Positions 39,323 to 49,725 of a stretch of DNA of 64,000 bases are shown piece after piece. Made by a program: the position numbers and the translations under genes. How positions within the stretch are numbered: position 1 is the stretch's first letter; each line of letters begins with the position of its first letter. The stretch comes from AP-15 sp963797115 (GTDB taxonomy: Bacteria; Pseudomonadota; Alphaproteobacteria; ATCC43930; CGMCC-115725): NCBI GenBank assembly GCA_963797115.1, contig CAWCOH010000004.1, positions 62,001-126,000 of the forward strand. The letters run 5' to 3'. The notes under the pieces are model-generated. The model was not told the origin of the DNA, ran no database searches, and saw nothing but the letters and a program-made list of their open reading frames with translations.

Positions 39323-39835
39323 ATGGCGGACCTCGTAGAGATCGCGTTTCCGTCCGAGGAGAAGGCCGAAGAAGTCCGCCGGAAGCTGCTCGATATGCAG
39401 AAGGAGTACCTGATCGAGCTGGGTGACGCGGTTATCGCAGTGAAGCAGCCGGATGGCAGTGTTAAACTGAACCAGCTGTTCAACCCAACCGCGTCCGGGG
39501 CCGTTTCCGGTACCTTCTGGGGCGCGCTGATCGGTATGATCTTCCTGATGCCCCTGGCCGGGGCGGCGATCGGCGCGGCCTCCGGCGCGATCAGCGGGCG
39601 GCTCACCGACGTCGGCATCAACGACAAGTTCATGAAGGACGCTGCGCAGAGCTTGCAGTCCGGCAACGCCGCGCTGTTCCTGTTGGTTCGCAAGATGACC
39701 GCCGACAAAGTACTGGCGGCGTTGCAGGGCGAGGGCGGCACGGTGCTCCGCACCTCCTTCGATGAAACCAAGGAGGACGCCTTGCGCGCGGCGCTGGCCG
39801 GTGCAACCCAGCCGTCTCAACCGACTGCGTCCTGA
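39323..39835 (+). CDS. DUF1269 domain-containing membrane protein
   Basis: A 170-residue protein matching DUF1269: an N-terminal ferredoxin-like beta-alpha unit (M-A-D-L-V-E-I-A-F-P), then a Gly/Ala-rich hydrophobic hairpin at about 60-92 with G-A-L-I-G-M-I-F-L-M-P-L-A-G-A-A-I-G. The conserved L-T-D-V-G-I-N-D-K-F-M-K and S-A-A-type strands follow. Function is unknown; family members often accompany stress or envelope genes. It stands alone here. Confidence 0.92.
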   Translation: MADLVEIAFPSEEKAEEVRRKLLDMQKEYLIELGDAVIAVKQPDGSVKLNQLFNPTASGAVSGTFWGALIGMIFLMPLAGAAIGAASGAISGRLTDVGINDKFMKDAAQSLQSGNAALFLLVRKMTADKVLAALQGEGGTVLRTSFDETKEDALRAALAGATQPSQPTAS

Positions 39836-40329
39836 GCGCATCGACGGGGAAGCTGCAAGATGAGCGTTGGCGGTTGGTGACGGCCTTACAGAAACACGCT
39901 CTTGGAGAGCGACCGCGATCGAAACACGGCCTTTCTCGCCGCCCCACAGCGGCTGCCCCGGCTGCATTGTTGTCAGCCCATGAAGGCCCCCCGGAGGCGC
40001 CGCCCTCGGCCCGGTTCCGCAAGTGATCCCAGCAACTTTGACCACGATGATTAGATCGAGCATGTCGTTGTCCCGTTTTTCCTGACGAGCATCTGTAGAA
40101 GGGGAGAGGCCGGCGCTCCCCATGATCGATCTCAAGCTTTCACCTCTTCGTCGGCGGGGGCTGACGACCCAGCCGGCGGCGCCGGACGGCTCCCGGCATC
40201 GGCAAACGCTGTCCTTCCCTTCCTGCGGACGCGCCCGGTGATCGTGGTGGGTGTTCTGACCATTGCGTCACTCGCCGGGTTGCTGCTGTTGCCGCCGATC
40301 CCGCTGGCAGGGAGGCTCGGTTCGTAGCC
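39836..40329. other. 494-base intergenic region with a short hydrophobic open frame
   Basis: It lies between the DUF1269 gene and the convergent GntP permease gene. A plus-strand frame is open from about 40055 to a stop at 40327 and ends in a hydrophobic helix (V-I-V-V-G-V-L-T-I-A-S-L-A-G-L-L-L-L). It has no clear start codon or ribosome site, so I treat it as a possible gene remnant, not a gene. Confidence 0.4.
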
Positions 40330-41784
40330 TCAGAACGAACCGAGCAGCGAGCCAAGCCCGATCACCGCGGCGAGCGCGATGATCGGGCCGACGATAGCCG
40401 CCATAACAATGTCGATATAGCTCTCGCGGTGGGTCGAACCACACACCGCCAGCAGCGTTACTACCGCGCCGTTCTGCGGCAAGCTGTCGAGCGTGCCGGC
40501 GCTCAGGACGGCGATCCGATGCAGCAGCGCCGGATCGATGCCGTGCTCCGCAGCGAGGCGCATGTAGGTCGCGCCCAACGCATCGAGCGCTATCGTCAGG
40601 CCGCCCGAGGCAGAGCCCGTCAGAGCCGCCAGCAGATTAGTCGCAACCGCCAGCGAGACGACCGGTCCGCCCTCGATCGACAGCACCCAGCCGCGAACCA
40701 TAGCAAATGCCGGTACCGCGGCAACCACTGCGCCAAAGCCGACAAGGCTGGCGACACTGAGCACCGGCAGCACCGACGCATTGGCGCCGGCGTCCATGGT
40801 CTCTCGCAAACCCGCCAGGCGGTGCCAATTAGCGGCGACGACGGTGACGATCGCCGCCATTAGAGCGGTTACCACCGCCCAAACGCCGGCGACCGCGGAG
40901 AGCGATGTCGCGCCGAACCGCTCCTCGGCAAGGAACGCAACGTCGAGGCTCGGCAGGACGACAAGCGACATCAGCACATTGACGCTCACCACCACAAGGA
41001 GCGGCAAGGCCGCCAGGACGATCGGCGGCGCCTCGCGGCTCGGGCGGCCGTGATGGACTTCCGGAGGATCGAATTCGCGCGCGGTAGTGGCACGCTGCCG
41101 CACCGTCTCGTCTTCGGCTACGCGGTCGACCGGGATGAGGGAAGCCAGGCCAAAGCCCTCGCCCTTGCGGCGAGCCGCGGCCTCGGCACGGCCCAGCCAC
41201 CACAGGCCGAAAGCGAGCATGATCGCGGCGGCGATGATGCCGAGACCGGGTGCGGCGAGCGGTGTCGTGCCAAAGAAGGGCATCGGGATCGCATTTTGGA
41301 TGGCCGGCGTTCCGGGGAGCGCCGACATCGTGAAAGTCGACGTGCCCAAAGCGACTGTTGCGGGCATCAACCGATTGGGAATCCCCGCGGTGCGGAACAG
41401 GGCCTGAGCCATTGGCACCAGAACGAAAAACGCGACAAACAGGCTCACGCCGCCGTAAGTGACCAGGGCCCCAGCCAGTACGACAGTAAGTATCGCGCGC
41501 CGCGGCCCCAACTGTTTGGTCATGAAATCGGCAATCGCTGCAACGGAACCGCTGTCCTCCATCAGCTTGCCGAATAGAGCCCCAAGCAGGAACAACGGGA
41601 AGAATTGCGCGATGAAGCGCGAGGCACTGTCCATGAAGGTCTGCGTCCAGTAGGCGAGCAGTGGTCCTCCCGCGAAAGCCGCAGCGATCAGCGCCGCCCC
41701 AGGGGCCAGCAGCAGGATGCTCCAGCCCCGATACGCCAGCCAGACGAGTAGCGCCAAGCCGAGCAGAATGCCGAGAAGCCCCAT
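40330..41784 (-). CDS. GntP-family permease
   Basis: A 484-residue inner-membrane transporter with about twelve hydrophobic segments. Family elements include D-S-G-S-V-A-A-I-A-D-F, G-A-L-V-T-Y-G-G-V-S-L-F-V and G-T-S-T-F-T-M-S-A-L-P-G-T-P-A-I-Q. Late in the protein are N-L-L-A-A-L-T-G-S-A-S-G-G-L and G-T-L-D-S-L-P-Q-N-G-A-V. GntP proteins import gluconate or related hydroxy acids, and one branch carries D-3-hydroxybutyrate. The patatin-like gene ends four bases before its start, so the two are co-transcribed; that pairing favours hydroxybutyrate. Confidence 0.87.
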   Translation of the reverse strand: MGLLGILLGLALLVWLAYRGWSILLLAPGAALIAAAFAGGPLLAYWTQTFMDSASRFIAQFFPLFLLGALFGKLMEDSGSVAAIADFMTKQLGPRRAILTVVLAGALVTYGGVSLFVAFFVLVPMAQALFRTAGIPNRLMPATVALGTSTFTMSALPGTPAIQNAIPMPFFGTTPLAAPGLGIIAAAIMLAFGLWWLGRAEAAARRKGEGFGLASLIPVDRVAEDETVRQRATTAREFDPPEVHHGRPSREAPPIVLAALPLLVVVSVNVLMSLVVLPSLDVAFLAEERFGATSLSAVAGVWAVVTALMAAIVTVVAANWHRLAGLRETMDAGANASVLPVLSVASLVGFGAVVAAVPAFAMVRGWVLSIEGGPVVSLAVATNLLAALTGSASGGLTIALDALGATYMRLAAEHGIDPALLHRIAVLSAGTLDSLPQNGAVVTLLAVCGSTHRESYIDIVMAAIVGPIIALAAVIGLGSLLGSF

Positions 41785-41788
41785 CGCG

Positions 41789-42832
41789 TCATACGCTCTT
41801 CAGCAGTGCGTCGAGGTCGTAGGTGGAGCGCTGTCCCAAGTCCCCGGCGTGCGCCGCGAGGAAGGAGTCCACCGAGCGGCGCCCGGCATCGCGCAGCATG
41901 CACAAGAAGTCCCACTCGGCGTTGAGCTTCGAGGAATAGCCAAGGTCAATCATGATCTCGCTGGCAACGCGGTGAATGCGCATCCCCGCCCACAATGCGC
42001 CCTCGCTGTCGCCGGGATCGGCGACCTGCCGGAGCAGCGCGATCATCCGCAACTCTTTCAGCAGAACCGCATTGAAGGAGACCTCATTGACGCGATTGAG
42101 AATGTCGCGGGCGTTCTTTGGCGTGCCGGGACGCTCAACGGGATTGATTTGGACGAGGATCGTGTCCTTGGACGTGCATTCCCGAACCAAAGGGGTGATG
42201 GTCGGGTTGCCGGAATAGCCGCCGTCCCAATAGTTCTCGCCGTCGATCTCGATGGCTTGGAACATGGTGGGCAGGCATGCGGAGGCGAGCAGCACATCGG
42301 GCGTGACCTCGCGGTTACGGAATACGTGACCTTGGCCGGTGCGGACATTAGTCGCGGTAACGAACAGCTTGATCGGCGCCCTGCCAAGCCGTTCGAAGTC
42401 GATGCATTCGCCCAGGATTCCCCGAAGTGGATTGGAGCCTCCCGGATTCAGGTCGTAGGGCGAGAATAGCCGTGCCATCAGGTCCAGCGCGATGAAGACC
42501 GGCGAATGGTCGAGCGACCAGCGGTCGAGGAGCACGTCGACAAACCCGCGCCGCAACGGGCTCAGTAGAGCCGCCCGGGAGACGCTGCGCCAAAAGCTTT
42601 CCAAGGCGGCGCGCGCACCCTCCGCACCGCCGGCGGCGTGGCCATCGGCCAAAACCGCAGCGTTCATTGCTCCGGCCGAAGTGCCTGATATGCCGTCGAT
42701 ATGCAGCCAGGATTCCTCGAGCAGGCGATCCAGAGCACCCCAGGTGAAAGCTCCATGTGCACCGCCGCCTTGCAGCGCAAAGTCGACGAGCAGAGGATCG
42801 CGATCGGAGGTCCCAGACTTGGTAGTTGCCAT
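41789..42832 (-). CDS. Patatin-like phospholipase
   Basis: A 347-residue cytoplasmic lipase-fold protein with the complete patatin site: oxyanion G-G-G-A-H-G (22-27), nucleophile Ser52 in G-T-S-A-G and catalytic Asp203 in D-G-G. It would hydrolyse lipid or polyester ester bonds. Three in-frame ATGs are close together; I use the third (42832), which has AAAGG at good spacing. It is translated just ahead of the GntP permease gene (four-base gap). In related bacteria such proteins sit beside hydroxybutyrate genes, suggesting a link to polyhydroxybutyrate turnover. Confidence 0.9.
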   Translation of the reverse strand: MATTKSGTSDRDPLLVDFALQGGGAHGAFTWGALDRLLEESWLHIDGISGTSAGAMNAAVLADGHAAGGAEGARAALESFWRSVSRAALLSPLRRGFVDVLLDRWSLDHSPVFIALDLMARLFSPYDLNPGGSNPLRGILGECIDFERLGRAPIKLFVTATNVRTGQGHVFRNREVTPDVLLASACLPTMFQAIEIDGENYWDGGYSGNPTITPLVRECTSKDTILVQINPVERPGTPKNARDILNRVNEVSFNAVLLKELRMIALLRQVADPGDSEGALWAGMRIHRVASEIMIDLGYSSKLNAEWDFLCMLRDAGRRSVDSFLAAHAGDLGQRSTYDLDALLKSV

Positions 42833-43035
42833 CGGCATCATCCTTTGTGTGGGGAACTTAATGGCAGCTCGCGGCTGGACCCGCACTCTGCATCGCGCGG
42901 TCCACGCCTTCCAGCCCAAAGGATCAAAAGAGCTCTCTCGACGCTCTCATTGGGGAATTCCTAGCCCCTCTATGGTGAGCCTTTCGCCGTAGCAATTATG
43001 ACATCTGGCACGCCGACATTATCAATGGACCGCGG

Positions 43036-44430
43036 CTATTGGGTTTTCTGCCCCGCAGGTGAGCTCTCGAGCGTCGAGAGCCGATTTAGCATGCCCTCCA
43101 CTTCGGCGCGCTGAGACTTGATATAGTCGTAATGCAGACGCTCAATTCGACGATGGGGCGTGCCGCGAACGCTCGCGAGCATGTCATGCTTCTCGTCACG
43201 ACCGGCGAGGATCGCGTCGTATTTGTCGCGAAAATAGCGGAGGTTCGTGCCCAGATCCACGAAGCGGGCGTCCGACAACAGCTCAATTGCATGTTGTGTC
43301 TTGCCCATCCTGAACGGCGACTGAAGTGTAAAGAGTCGAAACGTCGTGTCGTAGAGGTCGTTCGGCTCGTGGATCGGCAGGGTCTTCAGCAGCGCTCCGT
43401 GGCGCGTCGGCAACCAGCGGAATTCATAAAGCGCGTCTCGCTGCGGTCCGTCTTGCTGTATGTGGCGATAGTCCGCGATATTCCGTTCGGTACCGAGCTC
43501 GGCGAGATTCACGAACTCGTTCGCGGGGACAGCGAGGTTGAATAGCTGACGGAATTTGATCGCTCGGACCGACAGCGGCGACCAGATATTCGCCGCTGCC
43601 AGGGCGTTTCGCAAGGTGTGGGAGCAATTGTCGGCCCAAACACTCCAATTGTAATCAGCTTCTCCCTCGGCGTACTCGCGGTTTTTGTCGTTCAGGAAGG
43701 CGATCACCTCGCCTAACATTGGCTCGGTCACGGGAAGGCGCGCGCAAAACACCGCCCGCGCAAACCGGAGCGCGAGATCGGTTCCGATCCCCTCGTTCGC
43801 AACGAAATTTTCGAGAGTCGCTCCGGCGCCTGCAGTCGGGTAGTCGTGAAACTCGACACCCTTGTAGACGCCCTTGTTGATCACATCACGCACCGTGGCT
43901 TCGAAATGAGATTGGGTCAGGCGCTCGCCGGCCTTGAGGTTTCCCTCATAGAAAAGCTCGTAGCCGGGAACCGCCACCCAGTTGACGTTTCGAAACCAAC
44001 GGCCGACGCTGACGCCGGCACCGTGCTCGGGGTCGTCGAGTTCCGTCGCGGCTACCCGGCATCGGCGCAGTTGCGGGAAAGCGGCTTCCTCGTCCTTGCA
44101 GGCGCCTTTGATGTACATGACCGCGTGGCCAGCTACTCCCCCCTCGCCCTTCAGCTTGGAGCGGAATTGGCTCGTCGCACAGAGTTCGACATAATATGGA
44201 AAGAGCTGATCATAGACGGGGACGGGGCGCCGCTCGACAATGATGCGGTCCGGCTTCAGCATGAACCGCGACATCACGCCCTCTTCGCCGCACCCGCTCA
44301 CCAAAGTCGTGAACACGGCGACGATCGCCGCAAACACCCTCCGATCCGCGTTTTCACCAATCAGATGTCGGTGGAAGAACATGAGGAGGCTCGCATCGCC
44401 GTCACGAGAGGTCTCGGACGCCCCGATCAT
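43036..44430 (-). CDS. Putative lipoprotein with NlpC/P60- or Lnb-like Cys/His motifs
   Basis: A 464-residue protein. Near residues 30-47 a hydrophobic stretch ends V-S-G-C-G, a good lipobox, so the true start may be later (for example the ATG at 44382); no ribosome site settles it. The mature region has G-H-A-V-M-Y-I-K-G-A-C and later W-A-D-N-C-S-H-T-L-R-N-A-L-A. This His...Asn-Cys pattern recalls thiol enzymes such as the DUF4105/Lnb and NlpC/P60 groups. Function is unknown. It would sit in the periplasm on a membrane anchor. Confidence 0.6.
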   Translation of the reverse strand: MIGASETSRDGDASLLMFFHRHLIGENADRRVFAAIVAVFTTLVSGCGEEGVMSRFMLKPDRIIVERRPVPVYDQLFPYYVELCATSQFRSKLKGEGGVAGHAVMYIKGACKDEEAAFPQLRRCRVAATELDDPEHGAGVSVGRWFRNVNWVAVPGYELFYEGNLKAGERLTQSHFEATVRDVINKGVYKGVEFHDYPTAGAGATLENFVANEGIGTDLALRFARAVFCARLPVTEPMLGEVIAFLNDKNREYAEGEADYNWSVWADNCSHTLRNALAAANIWSPLSVRAIKFRQLFNLAVPANEFVNLAELGTERNIADYRHIQQDGPQRDALYEFRWLPTRHGALLKTLPIHEPNDLYDTTFRLFTLQSPFRMGKTQHAIELLSDARFVDLGTNLRYFRDKYDAILAGRDEKHDMLASVRGTPHRRIERLHYDYIKSQRAEVEGMLNRLSTLESSPAGQKTQ

Positions 44431-44916
44431 CGAGGGCCCGAGAACGTCCCCATCCTGCCGGCTTGCTTCGGCGCTGAACAGGCCCGCGCGCGAATACCTC
44501 TGCGCTACGTGCGTTCACGCAGATCCGGCTGGCCAGGTGACCGAGTGTTACCTGCGGGGGTGTTTAAAGGCTGTCTCAACGATTGCCTGGAATGGCGGAT
44601 TCAGCCTCCGTTAGCCAAGGCAGAGGCCTATCGGCGGTTTTCTCGTTCAGTACTCGGCGATTTCCGTGCGCGGCGTTAAAACCGGGGATGGGCGACGCGG
44701 CGATTGAGGAACTCTTCGACGGACGTGCGCCCGACACGCCACACAGGACGCGCACCAGCCTCGCTGGAAGAGGGCGATCCTCCTGCCTTCCCAAGCAAAT
44801 CAGCTGGCAGGCTCGGCGATCAAAGCGCCAAGGCGCGTGGCATTGCAAGAGGGAGGCCCCGCCGCCTCCCTCTTTTAGAGGGTTCTTAGACCTCTTCGAC
44901 TAGGCCTGCGGACAGG
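44431..44916. other. 486-base intergenic region with strong hairpin
   Basis: No protein gene is supported. The one clear element is the terminator-like hairpin at 44847-44877, listed separately. Confidence 0.5.
44847..44877 (+). terminator. Rho-independent terminator-like hairpin
   Basis: AAGAGGGAGGC (44847-44857) and GCCTCCCTCTT (44864-44874) form a perfect 11-bp stem with a six-base loop, followed by TTTT on the plus strand. On the minus strand the trailing U-run is only two long. The nearest gene able to use it is the minus-strand gene ending at 44917, 40 bases away. The better orientation is plus, where no gene lies upstream. Confidence 0.6.
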
Positions 44917-45294
44917 TCACCGCGGCGGCGGAGGGGCTCCGGGCATGGAGAAGTTACCCGACTGCAGGCGGGCCAATTCCTCGGCGTTCAGCCGGTTGGC
45001 CACGTTGCCGGAAGTCTGCGTAAGCCCGCCACCCCTCGCCATTTTACTCTTCGCCGGACGCGCCGCCCGGTGGGCCGGTGGCATCGCCGATGACGGCGAT
45101 GCCACGCCTGGATATGGCGCATCCCTGGAGGGGCTCGGCGGCAAATCGGACAACGGCGAAGAGGGGCCAGGGCCCCCTGGGACCGGTTGGTTCGGGCCAG
45201 GAGCACCCGCACCAGGGCCCGTACGCTGCGCCGAGGCCGGCGCCGCAATCGCCAGCGCGGCAACAATCGCTACGCCGCTCAAGAGATGTTTCAT
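44917..45294 (-). CDS. Secreted Pro/Gly-rich small protein
   Basis: A 125-residue protein from the ATG at 45294, with GAGGA upstream. A clear Sec signal peptide (residues 1-23, A-P-A-S-A-Q cleavage) is followed by a low-complexity Pro/Gly/Ser region (about 27-60). The C-terminal part has N-R-L-N-A-E-E-L-A-R-L-Q-S-G-N and a poly-Pro end. It is periplasmic or secreted. I do not recognise a named family, although the N-A-x-E-L-x-R-L-Q tail is seen in small rhizobial exported proteins. Confidence 0.65.
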   Translation of the reverse strand: MKHLLSGVAIVAALAIAAPASAQRTGPGAGAPGPNQPVPGGPGPSSPLSDLPPSPSRDAPYPGVASPSSAMPPAHRAARPAKSKMARGGGLTQTSGNVANRLNAEELARLQSGNFSMPGAPPPPR

Positions 45295-45701
45295 GTCTTT
45301 GATCCTCTGTTGCAGTTCCGGACAGGCGACCAAGCTACCGAACAGTCAGAAACGCGAGACTCGGGCTCACGCGACACAAACGGCGCAGCGCGTCATTCCG
45401 TTCCGGTGCGGCGGATAATATGGTTAGCGGGGCCACCTTTCAAGCGTTGGGGTAGCCAAATAAGGCAGCGAATAACCGCAAAAGCGAGAAATGCTTTATA
45501 TTTTTGGCGACGCCACCGACTGCGGCGTGCAACTCGGCGATTCGATCGACGAGCAGAATGGAAGCCAGGCGCCGTCGTTGCAACCTAGGCAAATCGCCAA
45601 GCAGTGCCGACCTGTCGCCCTGTGACGAATTCACCCTTCACCGCTGCCGCTGATCGGCAGCGAGGCGCCAATCAGCGAGTAGCGGATAACCCTCGCGGAT
45701 C
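45295..45701. other. 407-base intergenic region
   Basis: It lies between two minus-strand genes for small secreted proteins. I see no gene with support, no clear terminator and no repeat. It should hold the promoter of the Pro/Gly-rich protein gene. Confidence 0.4.
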
Positions 45702-45968
45702 TCAGCTGGCGTTGTGGCGCGAGCGCTTGCCGGTATTCATCGAATTATGCTGCGGCGCAGCAGAGCTCACATGGGTTGACGATTTTTTTGATTTCTTTTT
45801 CGAGTGGCTCTTGGATTTGCCTTTGGATTTCTTTGTGCTGCTCGACGGAGTTCCACCGGTGTCTGGCCCCATTGTCGGCGAGTTGCCGGTCTGGGCATAG
45901 GACTGGACCGGCAACGTGCCGGCTGCAACAAACGCAAGCAAGGCAAACCCCGAGATGACCGACTTCAT
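45702..45968 (-). CDS. Secreted small Lys/Ser-rich basic protein
   Basis: An 88-residue protein from the ATG at 45968 with AGGAG seven bases before. It has a signal peptide (about 1-25, ending S-Y-A-Q), a short Gly/Thr/Pro linker, then a strongly basic tract of repeated K-S-K and K-K (about 46-64). A His/Asn/Arg tail follows. The mature product should be disordered and very basic, able to bind polyanions such as nucleic acid, lipopolysaccharide or peptidoglycan. No known family. Confidence 0.65.
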   Translation of the reverse strand: MKSVISGFALLAFVAAGTLPVQSYAQTGNSPTMGPDTGGTPSSSTKKSKGKSKSHSKKKSKKSSTHVSSAAPQHNSMNTGKRSRHNAS

Positions 45969-46230
45969 AAGGTAGCTCCTGACTCCTGTTTTCGATTCGG
46001 CGTTTCTCTCGCACCCGTGGGGCTGCCGACCTGGCATTACCGTCGCACTAGTTGCGGGCTCGAAATCATGATTTAAGATTACCACGACCAAACCATCGGC
46101 CGCTAAAAATCATCCAAGTACCACGCTCGGTACTAGGTCTGGCCTCGAAGTGCGGCCTGGCGGTCGTCGGCCCACCCGAATCGGGTGAGAGCTTCCTGCG
46201 CCTGGCCGGCCCTGTCTAAATCTCTTCCGC

Positions 46231-46261
46231 AAAAAAAAACCGCCGCGGCGGACCGCGGCGG
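46231..46261 (-). terminator. Rho-independent terminator of the OmpA-family gene
   Basis: Read on the minus strand, CCGCCGCGG (46261-46253) and CCGCGGCGG (46248-46240) form a perfect nine-base GC stem with a four-base loop, followed by nine U residues (46239-46231). It lies about 50 bases after the stop of the OmpA-family gene. This is a textbook intrinsic terminator. Confidence 0.92.
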
Positions 46262-46310
46262 TGGTCTGCGGGGTCCCGCGAGGGCCCCCGCCCTGAGAAG
46301 CGAGATCTTC

Positions 46311-47546
<1,236 letters not shown>

Positions 47547-47949
47547 CCCTTACCTCCGGCCACAAATACGCGTGCGACGATGGTTGTCCCGCCACCGTTG
47601 ACCGATCTTCATCGTCCCGCCGCACGATGGCAAACGGTTTTTGCCCAGATGACGCTTGCCAACCGGGAAATCGATGCAGAACGCCGACTGATGCGACATT
47701 CAAGCAACAGTTCCGGTGTAACGCGACAAATCCCCGCAGATCGAGCGCGTCTTTTGCGCAACACCGCGCAATGCAAAAATCGGCTATGCCCCTTTTAGGT
47801 GGTCGGGTAGGACCGTGCCGCGTGCTTGTGACGCAACGCGCACACCGACATGACGCCCCCACAACCGCCCTGCGCTATTCAACGTCCGGTGAAATCGTCA
47901 ATCTTCCCGGTTTACGGCCTCGCCGACCGGCGCGCCAACGGGACGGAAC
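47547..47949. other. 403-base intergenic region
   Basis: Upstream of the OmpA-family gene and downstream of the FAD oxidase gene, both minus. I see no supported gene. It should contain the OmpA promoter. Confidence 0.4.
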
Positions 47950-49548
47950 TCACGGATCGAACAGAACGCCAGGGTTGAGCACGCCTTGAGGGTCGAGCGA
48001 TTGCTTCACCGCCCGCAGTGCCGCAGCAAAGAGGGCCGGAATTTCTCTGTCGTACCACGGCCTGTGATCGCGTCCGACGGCGTGATGGTGGGTGATGGTG
48101 CCGCCCGCGTCGATCAATGCCTCGCTCGCAGCACTCTTGATGGCTCGCCACTGGGTCAAGAGCTCGCCGTGCCGGCCGAGAGCATGGAATGTGAAATAGG
48201 GGGCGGGCCCATCGGGATAGACGTGGGTGAACCGGCAGGTGACTTGTCCCGGCCGGCCGGTCACTTCGCCAATCGCCCTCTCGGTCGCGTCCTTGACCTC
48301 GTCGTGGAATGCTTCGAAGCGTTCCCAGGTGATCGCGGTCTCGAAGGTGTCGGCGATGATCGCGCGCTGCACTAGAGGCTCACGGGCATAGGGCATCCGA
48401 ATAAAGGCGTTGCGCCACAACCCGGCCGCACCCTCGCGATGCGCGCCTGCCACGCCGGCGCCTTCAGGGGTACCCCCGAAGTCGGCGCAGCATTCGAGCG
48501 CCCGGCCCATCCATGTCTCGAGCGGATGGTCGGCGGATTCGAAAGCCAGCACCATGATCGCTGCCGTGCCGTCCCCTGCTCCGGTGTTTTGCGCTTCCTG
48601 GGGATCGAGTATCCGACAATTGGCCGGGTAGAGCCCGGCCTGAGCGATGGCTCTGACAGCCCGGGCCGCCGTAAAGAAATCGGCGAAGCGGACTGCGCCA
48701 CCCGCACGGAAGCGCGGCCGATCCTGCAGCCGCATCCAGGCCTGGGTAATCACCCCCAGGACGCCTTCCGAACCGATAAAGAGGCGGTCGGGGCTGGGCC
48801 CCGCTCCGGAACCGGGAAGGCGGCGGGTCTCGAGCACGCCGCTCGGGGTTACCACGCGCAGGCTTTCCACGAAATCGTCGATATGCGTGTAGAGGCTGGC
48901 AAAATGGCCGCCCGAGCGGGTCGCGATCCAGCCGCCCAAGGTCGAGTACTCGAAGCTCTGCGGGAAATGACGCAAGGTCAGCGCGTGGGGTTTCAGCTGA
49001 GCCTCCAGCGCCGGACCAAAGACCCCGGCTTCGATGCGAGCGGCACGCGAGGTGCGATCGATTTCCAGCACCCGGTCGAGGTGCCGCAAATCGAGGGTGA
49101 TCGCCGCCCGGCAGGTGCTGCCGTCGAGCCGCGGCTCGACACCGCCGACCACGCTGCTGCCGCCGCCGAACGGTACGAGTGCGGCCTGCGCGCTCCCCGC
49201 CCAATCGACCACGGCCGACACCTCGGCCTCGGTGCGCGGGTAGGCGACGACATCGGGTGCGTTATCGTAGTCGCCGGCGAGACCGTGGGCGTAGTCCGAG
49301 AACGACTTGCCGTAGGTATGGGCGATCCGGTCGTAAGCCTCGCTCGAGCAACTAGCCGCCAAGGAAGCGGGCGGAGCAATGCGCGGCCGCCGCAATTTGA
49401 TCGCCGACAGCGCCGGCGGCGCCGCCTCGTCGAACCCGTCCACATTAAAGAGGCGGCGATAGCGATCGAGGGTCGCCGCCTCCTCCTCGGCCGTCAGCGC
49501 TTCGCCCTCACGACCCCAGCCGAAATGTTTCAGCCGCGCTTGCGTCAT
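47950..49548 (-). CDS. FAD-binding oxidase, alkyl-DHAP synthase-like
   Basis: A 532-residue flavoprotein of the vanillyl-alcohol oxidase (PCMH) fold. It starts R-L-K-H-F-G-W-G, as in alkyldihydroxyacetonephosphate synthases. The FAD pyrophosphate loop P-F-G-G-G-S-S-V-V-G-G is at 126-136. The C-terminal G-G-T-I-T-H-H-H-A-V-G-R-D-H matches the His-rich active-site segment of that group. It may make an ether-lipid intermediate or oxidise a 2-hydroxyacid. I start at the ATG at 49548, six bases after AGGAG. Confidence 0.88.
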   Translation of the reverse strand: MTQARLKHFGWGREGEALTAEEEAATLDRYRRLFNVDGFDEAAPPALSAIKLRRPRIAPPASLAASCSSEAYDRIAHTYGKSFSDYAHGLAGDYDNAPDVVAYPRTEAEVSAVVDWAGSAQAALVPFGGGSSVVGGVEPRLDGSTCRAAITLDLRHLDRVLEIDRTSRAARIEAGVFGPALEAQLKPHALTLRHFPQSFEYSTLGGWIATRSGGHFASLYTHIDDFVESLRVVTPSGVLETRRLPGSGAGPSPDRLFIGSEGVLGVITQAWMRLQDRPRFRAGGAVRFADFFTAARAVRAIAQAGLYPANCRILDPQEAQNTGAGDGTAAIMVLAFESADHPLETWMGRALECCADFGGTPEGAGVAGAHREGAAGLWRNAFIRMPYAREPLVQRAIIADTFETAITWERFEAFHDEVKDATERAIGEVTGRPGQVTCRFTHVYPDGPAPYFTFHALGRHGELLTQWRAIKSAASEALIDAGGTITHHHAVGRDHRPWYDREIPALFAAALRAVKQSLDPQGVLNPGVLFDP

Positions 49549-49725
49549 CCGACACTCCTGCATCTGGTCCCGCCGAAGCATAGTACGGCGGATCGCGGCA
49601 CATCTAACTCTCTTCTCGCAGGCACTTCAGGGTGAGGCAGATCACGAAATTCTCTGGAAGTTTTTGGTGCACTCGCAGGGAATTGGCAGATGGGCGAGAT
49701 CGCTCGACAAGATGCGAGGGTCGTC

